A stretch of 64,000 bases of DNA from Flectobacillus roseus. Lineage in GTDB: Bacteria > Bacteroidota > Bacteroidia > Cytophagales > Spirosomataceae. A model generated the notes under the pieces. The model was not told the origin of the DNA and did not search any database. It was given only the letters and a program-made list of their open reading frames with translations. A program made the position numbers and the translations under genes. Numbering within the stretch: the first letter of the stretch is position 1; each line of letters begins with the position of its first letter. The DNA lies in NCBI RefSeq assembly GCF_030056665.1, contig NZ_JASHIG010000016.1; one strand, 5' to 3'. Shown here piece after piece: positions 55,221-63,682 of the stretch.

Positions 55221-55440
55221 GGAGCTTTCGGCTTTCAGGTATCAGCTTTCAGCAAAAATATATCTATCGTTACTAAAAAATATTTTAACGACCACAGACA
55301 TGCATTTTACCCCAAGCCCACCGCCGAAAGCCGTTACCTGAAAGCCCAAAGAACAATCTTAAATTTTTGAGCTTACGGCTTTCAGCTCTCGGCAATCGGC
55401 AAAAAATATATCCATCGTTACTAAAAAATATTTTAACACT
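55221..55440. repeat. Second dispersed repeat family: GGCTTTCAG-type inverted and direct repeats
   Basis: GCTTTCGGCTTTCAGGTA (about 55225) is followed about 100 bases later by TACCTGAAAGCC (about 55334), an inverted pair. The segment CAAAAATATATC(T/C)ATCGTTACTAAAAAATATTTTAAC then occurs twice as a direct repeat (about 55251 and 55399), each time next to a GGCTTTCAGC/GGCAATCGGC block. A degenerate copy (GGCTTTCATCAATGGGCTTTC, read in parts) lies at 24291-24325. Confidence 0.65.
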
Positions 55441-55590
55441 CTTTGCCTTGTGCCTGTTGCCTTATGCCTTCAACAAAAAACTTAAATCTTATTCTGCACG
55501 ATTACTTAATAGTAAAACCTTTGAGTTGAATCCGCAAAGAGATTACCTGTAAGCAATAGTTTATTGTTACTAAAATCAAAATACTAGAAG

Positions 55591-55598
55591 TATATTTG
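55591..55598 (+). promoter_or_regulatory. -7 box of the MaoC-like gene
   Basis: TATATTTG, a full match to TAnnTTTG. It would start transcription near 55604, too close to the ATG at 55613, which supports the ATG at 55664 as the start. Confidence 0.5.
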
Positions 55599-55663
55599 CA
55601 CAAAAATAAGAAATGAAGCGACCATTAAATGGGCACTATTTCATTCAAAAAATCTTTTCATTC

Positions 55664-56068
55664 ATGATTGCACTCAATACAGTACATCGTCATAAGTTTT
55701 CTTTCACACAAGATGACGTAATTTTATTTGCAAAAGTATCTGGTGACCACAACCCACTTCATTTAGATGCTGAATTTGCAGCTACTACCCCATTCAAGCG
55801 CCCAATTATTCATGGCGCATTAGCTTCGAGTATTTTTTCTAAAGTAATGGGTACGGAATTTCCTGGTTTCGGAAGTGTTTATTTAAAACAAGTTTCTGAA
55901 TTTAAGCGCCCCATGTTTGTCGACACGGATTATGAAGCAGTGTTTACCGTAGTAAATATTGATGAGAAGAAACACATAGCGGAAGTCAAATGTGAAATAT
56001 TCGATGTTGCTACCAACAAGAAAACTACAGATGGTATGGCTACGATTATGAATGCAGAACAGTTCTAA
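55664..56068 (+). CDS. MaoC-like (R)-specific enoyl-CoA hydratase
   Basis: 134 residues from ATG 55664; an upstream in-frame ATG at 55613 is too close to the promoter. The MaoC hydratase motif is intact: SGDHNPLHLDAEFA with catalytic Asp/His, then FKRPIIHGALASS. It hydrates trans-enoyl-CoA or enoyl-ACP to the (R)-3-hydroxy form. In bacteria such enzymes feed polyhydroxyalkanoate or fatty acid pathways. No phaC is nearby. Confidence 0.85.
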   Translation: MIALNTVHRHKFSFTQDDVILFAKVSGDHNPLHLDAEFAATTPFKRPIIHGALASSIFSKVMGTEFPGFGSVYLKQVSEFKRPMFVDTDYEAVFTVVNIDEKKHIAEVKCEIFDVATNKKTTDGMATIMNAEQF

Positions 56069-56118
56069 TAAGTGTCAGCATAAGATAAGATCTGTCTTTC
56101 CAAAGATGTTATAAAAGC

Positions 56119-56152
56119 AAAAGGCTAGCAATCGAAATTGCTAGCCTTTTTT
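56119..56152. terminator. Terminator between the hydratase and the histone-like gene
   Basis: A perfect 14-bp stem, AAAAGGCTAGCAAT with ATTGCTAGCCTTTT, followed by TT; bidirectional between convergent genes ending at 56068 and 56164. Confidence 0.88.
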
Positions 56153-56163
56153 ATTTGCCTGAA

Positions 56164-56343
56164 TTATTCACTTTGGTTTTTCTTGTTTTGGATTTCAGTA
56201 CGAATCTCTTGAGCCAAAGTTTTTAATGCTTGCATGCCACCTCTTACACGAGTTCCAGCAGCTTGATTGCCTTTTTCATAGAACTTTTCGAAGTCACCCT
56301 CTAATGACAAAATCAAGTCTTTTACTTCTGAGAATCTGCTCAT
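56164..56343 (-). CDS. Hc1-like histone H1-like protein, 59 residues
   Basis: A short gene (ATG 56343, TAA 56164-56166). The sequence MSRFSEVKDLILSLEGDF continues with KFYEKGNQAAGTRVRGGMQ and ends KKNQSE. This matches the Bacteroidota histone H1-like (Hc1) family: a short basic helix with the AAGTRVRxGMQxLKxLAQEIR core. It probably binds DNA non-specifically and compacts the nucleoid. Confidence 0.85.
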   Translation of the reverse strand: MSRFSEVKDLILSLEGDFEKFYEKGNQAAGTRVRGGMQALKTLAQEIRTEIQNKKNQSE

Positions 56344-56495
56344 ATTTGTAATTGGATTTAGGTTGGATAAATGGTTAAAAAAGCCTCATATGAAGCCTGT
56401 AGGCATTTTTTACGACCGAAATATAGTCAATTTCCAACATGATGCAAATTCTTTTATCAAAAAAAGCATGAAAAAAGCACAAAATCGTATTAAAA

Positions 56496-57764
56496 TTATG
56501 CTAATACTGATTTAAACTGCTCAGCTTGTGCTTTATAGAAGCCATCAGCCAATCTTTTTTGTACAATTTCAAACTGGTTCATTGTGTACTCAACGTCCTC
56601 CAACGAGTGTGCTGAAGTAGGAATAATACGCAACATAATCTGTCCTTTTGGTACTACAGGATATACTACGATTGAACAGAAGATACCCATATTTTCACGC
56701 AAATCCTTAATCAAAGACGTTGCTGTAAGTACATCGTATTCACCGTGCAAAAATACTGGAGTAACAGGAGATGTAGTATCACCAATGTCAAAACCTCTTT
56801 TACGGAAACCATCTTGTAAAGCACGTACGTTTTCCCATAATTTCTCACGCAACTCTGGATGTTTCTTAATCAACTCCAAACGCTTCATACCGCCAATTAC
56901 ATATGGCATAGGAAGTGCTTTTGCATAAGTTTGAGAACGCATATTATATTTCAAGAACATAATAATGTCTTTCGGAGCAGCTACAAAACCACCAATTGCA
57001 GCCATTGATTTTGCAAATGTTGAGAAGTACAAATCAATACCTTCGATACAGTTCAAATGTTCGTGAACACCACGACCATTTTCACCCATTGTACCAAAAC
57101 CATGAGCATCATCTACCAAGATTCTGAAGTTGAAATCGCTTTTCAATGCAACGATTTCGTCCAAAGAACCTACTTTACCAGACATACCAAACACACCTTC
57201 TGTAATTACTAAGATACCACCGCCAGTTTCTGCAACCTTCTTAGTAGCACGCTCAAGGTTTTTACGCAATGAGCCCATATCGTTGTGATTGAACTTATAA
57301 TATGCACCCATTTTAGCTTTGTGCAAACGGATACCATCAATCAAACAAGCATGGCATTCTGCATCGTAAACAATAATGTCACGGTGGTCAACCATACATT
57401 CAATAATAGACATTACACCTTGATAGCCGTAATTCAACAAGAATGCATCTTCTTTACCTACAAATTCAGCTAATTGACGCTCAAACTCCTCATGCAAATC
57501 AGAGTTACCCGACATCATACGAGCACCCATTGGATAAGCCAAGCCATAATCAGCAGAAGCTTGTGCATCTGCCTCACGAACTTCTGGATGGTTAGCTAAA
57601 CCAAGGTAGTTGTTCAATGACCAGTTAAGCATACGCTTGCCATTGAAGTTCATATAAGGGCCTAATTCGCCAGTCAATTTAGGGAATGAAAAATAGTGGT
57701 GGCCAATTTTGTGGTAAGAACCTAGCGGCCCCATGTTGTTTACGACTTTCTCAAAAATATCCAC
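56496..57764 (-). CDS. Alpha-oxoamine synthase (serine palmitoyltransferase-like), possible sphingolipid or sulfonolipid enzyme
   Basis: 422 residues from GTG 57764 (MDIFEKVV in translation); TTG 57800 is a longer option. It is a PLP enzyme with NNYLGLANHP, GARMMSGN, the HACLIDGIRLH block, DDAHGFGTMG and the Schiff-base lysine Lys 252 in STFAKSM. The family condenses an amino acid with an acyl thioester. The sequence differs from the usual Bacteroidota serine palmitoyltransferase N-terminus I remember, so it could instead be the cysteate-using enzyme of capnine (sulfonolipid) synthesis. Both are inference. Confidence 0.7.
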   Translation of the reverse strand: MDIFEKVVNNMGPLGSYHKIGHHYFSFPKLTGELGPYMNFNGKRMLNWSLNNYLGLANHPEVREADAQASADYGLAYPMGARMMSGNSDLHEEFERQLAEFVGKEDAFLLNYGYQGVMSIIECMVDHRDIIVYDAECHACLIDGIRLHKAKMGAYYKFNHNDMGSLRKNLERATKKVAETGGGILVITEGVFGMSGKVGSLDEIVALKSDFNFRILVDDAHGFGTMGENGRGVHEHLNCIEGIDLYFSTFAKSMAAIGGFVAAPKDIIMFLKYNMRSQTYAKALPMPYVIGGMKRLELIKKHPELREKLWENVRALQDGFRKRGFDIGDTTSPVTPVFLHGEYDVLTATSLIKDLRENMGIFCSIVVYPVVPKGQIMLRIIPTSAHSLEDVEYTMNQFEIVQKRLADGFYKAQAEQFKSVLA

Positions 57765-57800
57765 TTTATATCTGCGTTTTAGATTTATGAATAGTGTCAA

Positions 57801-58091
57801 TTATTTTCAAAGCAACAGGTTTTTCCGCCTAATACGTTTACGGAATATGTGCATTGAAAATCTTAAAATAATCTCAAAGTTAATTCTTTATTTTTTAACT
57901 GCCAAATATTGTATTAAACAAAGAATAACAAGACTTCATTTGGTTATTACTTGCAATATTTCAAGAACTTTTTTCGCTAAATACATATTTATCGATTCGT
58001 TTTATATCTTGTATCAAAATTGGGTAAAGGCAGCACTTTTTCAATTGTAAGATTTCAAGTTGAATCCATCTTTGAAAAATCCAAATGAGCC
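57801..58091. other. Intergenic stretch, no feature seen
   Basis: About 290 AT-rich bases between divergent genes. Apart from likely promoters, which I could not place with confidence, I see nothing here. Confidence 0.3.
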
Positions 58092-58454
58092 ATGAGTCTA
58101 AATAGTAAACTTACCATTTGCGAAGACCAAAGCACTATCCTAGACTTTTTGGTTGATAATCAGGAGTTACCACAGGATTTTAGCCAAAATATGGTTAAAA
58201 GTGTTTTGAAGGATGGCGCCTTCTATTTGGCCATCTACAAAGCCTACGAAAAGGAGGATAGATTTACGCTTTATCGAATTGATGATTTCGCTTATCAGTT
58301 TGATGATTTGCTGTATTTATGGCGTTTCTTTGATGAAAAATCATTAGAAAAGCAACATGCTCAAGTTATGAAAAAGGCACGCAATATTGTTCATGATATT
58401 ATTGCAATGCTCGAAACATTAAAGTCCTTATTTGAGCCTCCTCAGAATATTTAA
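58092..58454 (+). CDS. Hypothetical protein
   Basis: 120 residues from ATG 58092. Soluble, acidic, rich in aromatic residues (FDDLLYLWRFFDEKSLEKQ), with a C-terminal helix ending LKSLFEPPQNI. No domain is recognised. It stands alone before the biotin carboxylase gene, from which it is separated by about 285 bases. Confidence 0.6.
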   Translation: MSLNSKLTICEDQSTILDFLVDNQELPQDFSQNMVKSVLKDGAFYLAIYKAYEKEDRFTLYRIDDFAYQFDDLLYLWRFFDEKSLEKQHAQVMKKARNIVHDIIAMLETLKSLFEPPQNI

Positions 58455-58739
58455 GTTGAAAAATAAGACATTTATAAAAAGGACGAAAGTATCAATTAGT
58501 GGACAAAATGAATTTTACCCACTTTAAGCTATAGGCATTATCCCGTAAAATGAAGTTGAAAACGGTTTCTCATGGAATATGTCAAATGCCTACATCTTAC
58601 AGTCTAATGCGTAATAAAGTAAGATAAAATTTAATCTATTTTAAATATAAAATACTGATAATTAAAAAATTATATTCTCAACTTATCATTCTGCATTAAT
58701 ACATTAGTAACAACAAAACAAAATCGAAGAAACCAATCA

Positions 58740-60245
58740 ATGAAAAAAATTCATAAGCTCCTCGTTGCCAACCGTGGCGAAATTGCTTTGCGTGTGATGC
58801 GTACTGCTCGTGAAATGGGTATCAAAACTGTTGCTATCTATTCGGAAGCCGATCGTTTGGCACCACATGTAAAATTTGCAGATGAAGCTGTTTGTGTAGG
58901 TCCTCCCCCATCCAATCAATCGTATTTATTAGGTGATAAAATCATTCAAATTTGTCAAGATTTGAACGTTGACGCTATTCACCCAGGTTATGGATTCTTG
59001 TCTGAAAATGCAGCCTTTTGTAAAAAAGTAACAGATGCAGGCATCATTTTTATTGGTCCGTCGCCTGAGAGTATTGAGGTGATGGGTGACAAACTTTCTT
59101 CAAAACACGCTGTTGCTAAATATAATATTCCCATGGTCCCAGGCACACCTGATGCCGTGACCGACCGTGAAGTTGCTAAGCAAAAATCGAAAGACATTGG
59201 GTATCCAGTTCTTATAAAGGCTTCTGCTGGTGGTGGTGGCAAGGGTATGCGTGTCGTAGAAAATGAAGAAGAGTTTGACGAACAAATGGACCGTGCAGTT
59301 TCCGAAGCCATTGCTTCTTTTGGAAATGGTGCTGTTTTCGTAGAAAAATATATCACTTCACCTAAACATATCGAGATTCAAGTATTAGGCGATAAGCATG
59401 GCAATATTGTTCACCTTTTTGAAAGAGAATGTTCAGTGCAACGTCGTCACCAAAAGGTAGTAGAAGAAGCACCTTCAGCTGTATTAACACCCGAAATTCG
59501 TGCAGCAATGGGACAATGTGCCGTGGATGTAGCTCGTGCTTGTAATTATTATGGTGCAGGTACAGTAGAATTTATTGTAGATGAAAAGTTAGATTTCTAT
59601 TTCTTAGAAATGAATACTCGCCTACAGGTAGAACACCCTGTGACAGAACAAATTACAGGCGTAGATTTAGTAAAAGAGATGATTTTGATTGCTGAAGGGC
59701 ATCCTATTTCGTTCAAACAAGAAGATCTAACAATCAATGGTCATGCCGTTGAATGTAGAGTTTGTGCAGAAGATCCTCGCAATAACTTTTTACCAGATGT
59801 GGGTACACTTACGACTTATGTACGCCCACAAGGAAACGGTGTACGTGTAGACGATGGTATGGAACAGGGAATGGCTATTCCTATCTATTATGACCCAATG
59901 ATTGCCAAGTTGATTACTTATGGTAAAGACCGTAATGAAGCTATCGATAAAATGATTCGTGCGATCGATGAATATCAAATTACAGGAATTCAAACAACAC
60001 TTCCATTTTGCAAATTTGTATTGCGTCATGAAGCGTTTCTTTCTGGTCAATTCGATACACGTTTTATCAGTCTTTATTATACTCCTGAGGTTTTGGATAC
60101 TGCGCCAGATGCAGATGAAGAAGCTATTGCAGCAGCATTGGCAGCACATTTGATTCTTCATAAAAAAGCAGCGCCAAGTCAAGAAAGCACTGGTGGACAA
60201 TTGGTAAAAAGCCAATGGAAAGCCAATCGTACTGCTTTGAGATAG
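58740..60245 (+). CDS. Biotin carboxylase subunit of an acyl-CoA carboxylase (acetyl/propionyl)
   Basis: 501 residues, against ~449 for AccC of E. coli; the extra C-terminal ~50 residues are of the type found in Bacteroidota acyl-CoA carboxylases. Visible parts are the N-terminal LLVANRGEIALRVMRTAREM, the ATP-grasp glycine loop KASAGGGGKGMR (about 160-171), the biotin/bicarbonate site EMNTRLQVEHPVTEQ (about 290) and the catalytic arginine region. Because methylmalonyl-CoA mutase lies 6 kb away, a propionyl-CoA role is plausible. The carboxyltransferase and biotin carrier genes are not in the window. Confidence 0.88.
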   Translation: MKKIHKLLVANRGEIALRVMRTAREMGIKTVAIYSEADRLAPHVKFADEAVCVGPPPSNQSYLLGDKIIQICQDLNVDAIHPGYGFLSENAAFCKKVTDAGIIFIGPSPESIEVMGDKLSSKHAVAKYNIPMVPGTPDAVTDREVAKQKSKDIGYPVLIKASAGGGGKGMRVVENEEEFDEQMDRAVSEAIASFGNGAVFVEKYITSPKHIEIQVLGDKHGNIVHLFERECSVQRRHQKVVEEAPSAVLTPEIRAAMGQCAVDVARACNYYGAGTVEFIVDEKLDFYFLEMNTRLQVEHPVTEQITGVDLVKEMILIAEGHPISFKQEDLTINGHAVECRVCAEDPRNNFLPDVGTLTTYVRPQGNGVRVDDGMEQGMAIPIYYDPMIAKLITYGKDRNEAIDKMIRAIDEYQITGIQTTLPFCKFVLRHEAFLSGQFDTRFISLYYTPEVLDTAPDADEEAIAAALAAHLILHKKAAPSQESTGGQLVKSQWKANRTALR

Positions 60246-60490
60246 TGCTTATTGAGTGAGTTTTGATTGAGTGATTGAGCGATTATTTTTTACCCGTTGA
60301 GAAAGAATATATTATTTCACCATATAAGTCATCCAGTATTGTAGTAAAACTAAAAAGGGTTCGAAAAATAATTTTCGAACCCTTTTTAGTTTTACTTAGC
60401 TTTAGACACTAAATACTTCGTCTCAACTTGAGTATACCAATTTTAACCTAATCACTCTTGCACTCAATCTCCAATCACTCAATTAGGTAA
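60245..60490. repeat. Dispersed composite repeat, copy D (with terminator)
   Basis: Left arm TGCTTATTGAGTGAGTTTTG with further ATTGAGTGATTGAGCGATTA (60243-60288), a perfect 24-bp terminator stem (60344-60367 with 60372-60395, core GGGTTCGAAAA), then a segment like copy B (GACAC..CGTCTCAACT.. ATACCAATTTTAACCTAATC) and a right arm CACTCAATCTCCAATCACTC (60453-60472). It ends just before the OmpA-like gene stop. Confidence 0.75.
60344..60395. terminator. 24-bp perfect terminator inside repeat copy D
   Basis: GTAAAACTAAAAAGGGTTCG plus AAAA pairs with TTTTCGAACCCTTTTTAGTTTTAC read in the opposite direction; loop ATAA. It lies between convergent genes. Confidence 0.88.
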
Positions 60491-60495
60491 GCATA

Positions 60496-61875
60496 CTATT
60501 TCTTCACTACTTTCACCTCAATTCTTCTGTTTTTTGCTTTACCTTCTTCAGTGGTATTTGATGCCACAGGAACAAATGGACCTTTACCATCAAAGTCGAT
60601 ACGGATAGCACTAATGCCGTTAGTAACCAACATATTACGGATAGCAAAAGCACGCTTACGTGACATTGTTTTATTCTGAAGTGTATCGCCTGTATTATCA
60701 GTATGACTAGTAATCTTTACTTGAACCTTCGGATAAGCTGTCATGATTTTTGCTAGATCTTGGATATTCTTCTCTCCACCAGTTACCAAATTGGATGTAT
60801 TACCTTCAAATGCGACATTCTCAAGTACAAACACTTGTGATGGGCGGCTTGCGGTATCTGCTACATATTTGGTAAAGCGCTCTACAAATGACCCCGGTAG
60901 TGTCTCGATAGTTTGTCCATTAGGCAATGCAATTCCAGTCAATTTAACTTCAGCAGCAGTGTTTGATGAATCAATTTTTGCTACAGCTGTATCCTTAGGC
61001 AAAGCCGTTGTGTCAATTTCAGCACCTGTTACTTGTTCAACCTGAGTGCTATCTACTTCATCAGCAGTACTAGCAAATGTTGATTGCCAGTCATAATTCA
61101 CTAAGAAATAGGCAGCAACCGCTACCACCAAAGCAATAATACTAGCAGGGAAAACCCATTTTGGAAGAGGTTGACGTTCCTCGTCTTCCGAATCATAATT
61201 TTTGCTAGAATAAGTAACAACCTTATCTCTATCATCAGAGATTTTGGGAGCTGTTGGAGCAGGAACACCCGGAGAACGCAAAGGAGCACCTGACGCAAAC
61301 TGTACAGGTTTTAACTCTTGGCTCATGAATGTTGCCAAACCTAGCACATCAATCATTTTTACTTGAAGATTTTCTGGTGTTTCACCTAATAGATAACTCT
61401 TCAATTCGAGTACATTGTTGGCTAGAGTACTCTTATCTGCATTTTGATTCGCAACAATTTTGCCTAATCTGCCAATAACCACAGGCATCACAAAAGCTAA
61501 TAATGAAGTGGCCGTAGAATTACGAACACCTGCAAACTGTGAAATCAAGGTTGCGATTGAGCTTTTCTTATCTGGTAGCAACATGCTTACCAAACTATGG
61601 CCTTTCTCAACAACTTTGGCAAAACTTTCACGATCTTGTACAACACTTGAAATTTCAGAAAGAATAGCCCCATCGTGACCTCCTTTTTGGATTACATTCA
61701 TAAGCGTAGTAGCGCCAGCCTCATTCGTTGCTCTTTTCATGATACCACCAATAATGGTTGGTACAAGCCCCTCTATCGCCAACTTTACTTTGTCTTCTTT
61801 TTCACCTACTAGCGAGGCAGCTTTTACACTGATGTCCCCTCCTAATAACTCTTTCAACTCTACAATTAAATTCAT
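60496..61875 (-). CDS. DUF937-OmpA fusion membrane protein
   Basis: 459 residues. The N-terminal ~190 residues are the DUF937 helical domain (KLAIEGLVPTIIGGIMKRAT, STATSLLAFVMPVVIGRLGK), then a low-complexity linker, one membrane helix (about 240-262, VFPASIIALVVAVAAYFLV), and a C-terminal OmpA peptidoglycan-binding domain (ITSHTDNTGDTLQNKTMSRK, RIDFDGKGPFVP, AKNRRIEVKV). There is no signal peptide, so the membrane helix probably places DUF937 in the cytoplasm and OmpA in the periplasm. The architecture is uncommon; its role is unknown. Confidence 0.8.
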   Translation of the reverse strand: MNLIVELKELLGGDISVKAASLVGEKEDKVKLAIEGLVPTIIGGIMKRATNEAGATTLMNVIQKGGHDGAILSEISSVVQDRESFAKVVEKGHSLVSMLLPDKKSSIATLISQFAGVRNSTATSLLAFVMPVVIGRLGKIVANQNADKSTLANNVLELKSYLLGETPENLQVKMIDVLGLATFMSQELKPVQFASGAPLRSPGVPAPTAPKISDDRDKVVTYSSKNYDSEDEERQPLPKWVFPASIIALVVAVAAYFLVNYDWQSTFASTADEVDSTQVEQVTGAEIDTTALPKDTAVAKIDSSNTAAEVKLTGIALPNGQTIETLPGSFVERFTKYVADTASRPSQVFVLENVAFEGNTSNLVTGGEKNIQDLAKIMTAYPKVQVKITSHTDNTGDTLQNKTMSRKRAFAIRNMLVTNGISAIRIDFDGKGPFVPVASNTTEEGKAKNRRIEVKVVKK

Positions 61876-62096
61876 ATCAAATGTTTTAAGATTATTCTAT
61901 CGAGATTTTAGATAAGCAATAGGCACTGTTTGTATGTTATGGTACACAACAACTCCATTTTTTTGCTCAAAAATACAATCCTTCCTTGATATTTGGCGCA
62001 TATTTTCCAATATCTTATCAAATCATTTTATCAACGCCCTTGTTGACTTGTTTAATGCAAAATAGATGTTAAAAAAATGAAATTCTTCTAAAAAAA

Positions 62097-62127
62097 TTTA
62101 ATTACCAAAACATGAACCTTAACTTTG
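62097..62127 (+). promoter_or_regulatory. hisB promoter
   Basis: TTTA (62097-62100), a 19-base spacer and TAACTTTG (62120-62127) fit the Bacteroidota consensus TTTG-N19-TAnnTTTG except for one base at -33. The leader to ATG 62200 is about 65 bases. Confidence 0.65.
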
Positions 62128-62199
62128 TGACTCCATACAAAAAGGATAGCTCAAATTTTACCTCCAAAAATGCTATCCTCAGACGTAATCACAAAAACA

Positions 62200-63321
62200 A
62201 TGAAAAAAGTTTTATTTATCGACCGTGACGGTACTATCATTCAAGAACCTCCTGTTGATTTTCAAGTTGATTCATTAGAAAAATTAGCTTTTTTACCTAA
62301 AGCCATCTCTAATCTTCGCAAAATTGCTGAGGAAACTGACTATGAATTGGTTATGGTGACCAATCAAGATGGTTTAGGAACCGACTCTTTCCCAGAGGAT
62401 ACGTTTTGGCCTGCTCATAACAAAATGATGGATACCCTTACAGGTGAAAACATCATTTTTGCAGACGTACATATCGACCGTACATTCGAACATGAAAATG
62501 CGCCTACTCGCAAGCCTTCGACGGGAATGTTGACTAAGTATTTTGATAGCACTCAATACGATTTGGCCAACTCTTATGTATTGGGAGACCGCTTGACAGA
62601 TATTCAATTGGCGATTAATCTTGGAGCAAAAGCTATTTATTTAGGAGAAAAAGCCATTGAGCAACCAGAACATACAGAAGCTACAGCTTTGATTTCGGCT
62701 GATTGGGATGCCATTTATGAGTTTTTACGTTTACCTGAACGTAAAGCGTCAGTTGAGCGTATCACAAAAGAAACTCAAATTTGGGTTGAATTGAACCTAG
62801 ATGGTAAGGGAAAATCTCAAATCGAAACAGGTTTGGGCTTCTTTGACCACATGCTTGATCAGTTAGCAAAACACTCTGGCGCAGATTTGAAGGTAAAAGT
62901 TGTAGGTGATTTACATATCGACGAGCACCATACTGTTGAAGATACAGCACTTGCCCTTGGCGAAGCTTACTTGAAAGCTTTGGGTGACAAAAAAGGAATT
63001 GCTCGTTATGGTTATTTCCTATTACCAATGGACGAAGCGCTCGTACACGCTGCGATCGACTTCTCTGGACGTAACTGGATGGTATGGGATGCAAAATATT
63101 CTCGCGAGAAGATTGGGGACGTTCCTACAGAAATGTTCTTCCATTTCTTTAAATCATTTACTGATACTGCTAAGTGTAATCTGAATATCAAAGCAGAAGC
63201 AGACAATGAGCATCACAAAATCGAAGCTACCTTCAAAGCCTTTGCTAAAGCCATCAAAATGGCAACTAAAAGAGAAATTAAGGACTTGGATATTCTTCCA
63301 TCAACTAAAGGAGTTTTATAG
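62200..63321 (+). CDS. hisB: Bifunctional histidinol-phosphatase / imidazoleglycerol-phosphate dehydratase
   Basis: 373 residues from ATG 62200; an upstream ATG adds ten codons without homology. The N-terminal HAD phosphatase has DRDGT (Asp 8, Asp 10) and a later GDRLTDIQLA. The C-terminal dehydratase has the two metal-binding blocks DEHHTVEDTALALG and DNEHHKIEATFKAF. It catalyses steps 6 and 8 of histidine synthesis. It stands alone here with its own promoter; the rest of the his genes are elsewhere. Confidence 0.96.
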   Translation: MKKVLFIDRDGTIIQEPPVDFQVDSLEKLAFLPKAISNLRKIAEETDYELVMVTNQDGLGTDSFPEDTFWPAHNKMMDTLTGENIIFADVHIDRTFEHENAPTRKPSTGMLTKYFDSTQYDLANSYVLGDRLTDIQLAINLGAKAIYLGEKAIEQPEHTEATALISADWDAIYEFLRLPERKASVERITKETQIWVELNLDGKGKSQIETGLGFFDHMLDQLAKHSGADLKVKVVGDLHIDEHHTVEDTALALGEAYLKALGDKKGIARYGYFLLPMDEALVHAAIDFSGRNWMVWDAKYSREKIGDVPTEMFFHFFKSFTDTAKCNLNIKAEADNEHHKIEATFKAFAKAIKMATKREIKDLDILPSTKGVL

Positions 63322-63425
63322 TTAGATTCATAAAATATCCGTTCGGATAACTTTGTTTTTATTGACTTAACAAAAAACTACCCAAAGTTTAGCAGTTAAT
63401 ATATGAATCTTTCGGTTTTGAATTT

Positions 63426-63433
63426 TATCTTTG
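63426..63433 (+). promoter_or_regulatory. -7 box of a small-protein gene
   Basis: TATCTTTG, a full match to TAnnTTTG, about 50 bases upstream of the 32-residue gene. No clear -33 box is seen. Confidence 0.5.
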
Positions 63434-63482
63434 TGGCATCAAAACTGACTGTTCATTTTCATAAATCTAAAATATAAATACC

Positions 63483-63581
63483 ATGGGTGTTTCAGGAGCT
63501 TTATTCTTTATCGTTCTTTTTGTGCTAGCAGCAGTTGTAGGTTCGAAACTACAAAAAATCTATAACGAAAGAGGCAAATAA
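63483..63581 (+). CDS. Small membrane protein, 32 residues
   Basis: ATG 63483 to TAA 63579-63581. The product starts MGVSGALFFIVLFVLAAVVG and continues with a short basic tail (SKLQKIYNERGK). It has one membrane helix, its own -7 box (63426) and its own terminator (63594-63626), so it looks like a complete small gene. No family is known to me. Confidence 0.6.
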   Translation: MGVSGALFFIVLFVLAAVVGSKLQKIYNERGK

Positions 63582-63593
63582 GATGTCAAGTAC

Positions 63594-63626
63594 AAAAAAA
63601 GAGAACTAAAGCAGTTCTCTTTTTTT
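63594..63626 (+). terminator. Terminator after the 32-residue gene
   Basis: AAAAAAAGAGAAC (63594-63606) pairs with GTTCTCTTTTTTT (63614-63626), loop TAAAGCA. Confidence 0.85.
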
Positions 63627-63682
63627 GTATAGTTGCCCTTGCCTAAAATAGGTTGCCCTGAGTTTTAGCCAAGTTAAAGTAA
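63627..63682. mobile_element. Probable end of an insertion sequence
   Basis: Between the terminator and the transposase stop lies GTTGCCCTTGCCTAAAATAG followed by GTTGCCCTGAGTTTTAGCC, with TTGCCCT repeated. This is where the terminal inverted repeat should be. The other end is outside the window, so it cannot be confirmed. Confidence 0.4.
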
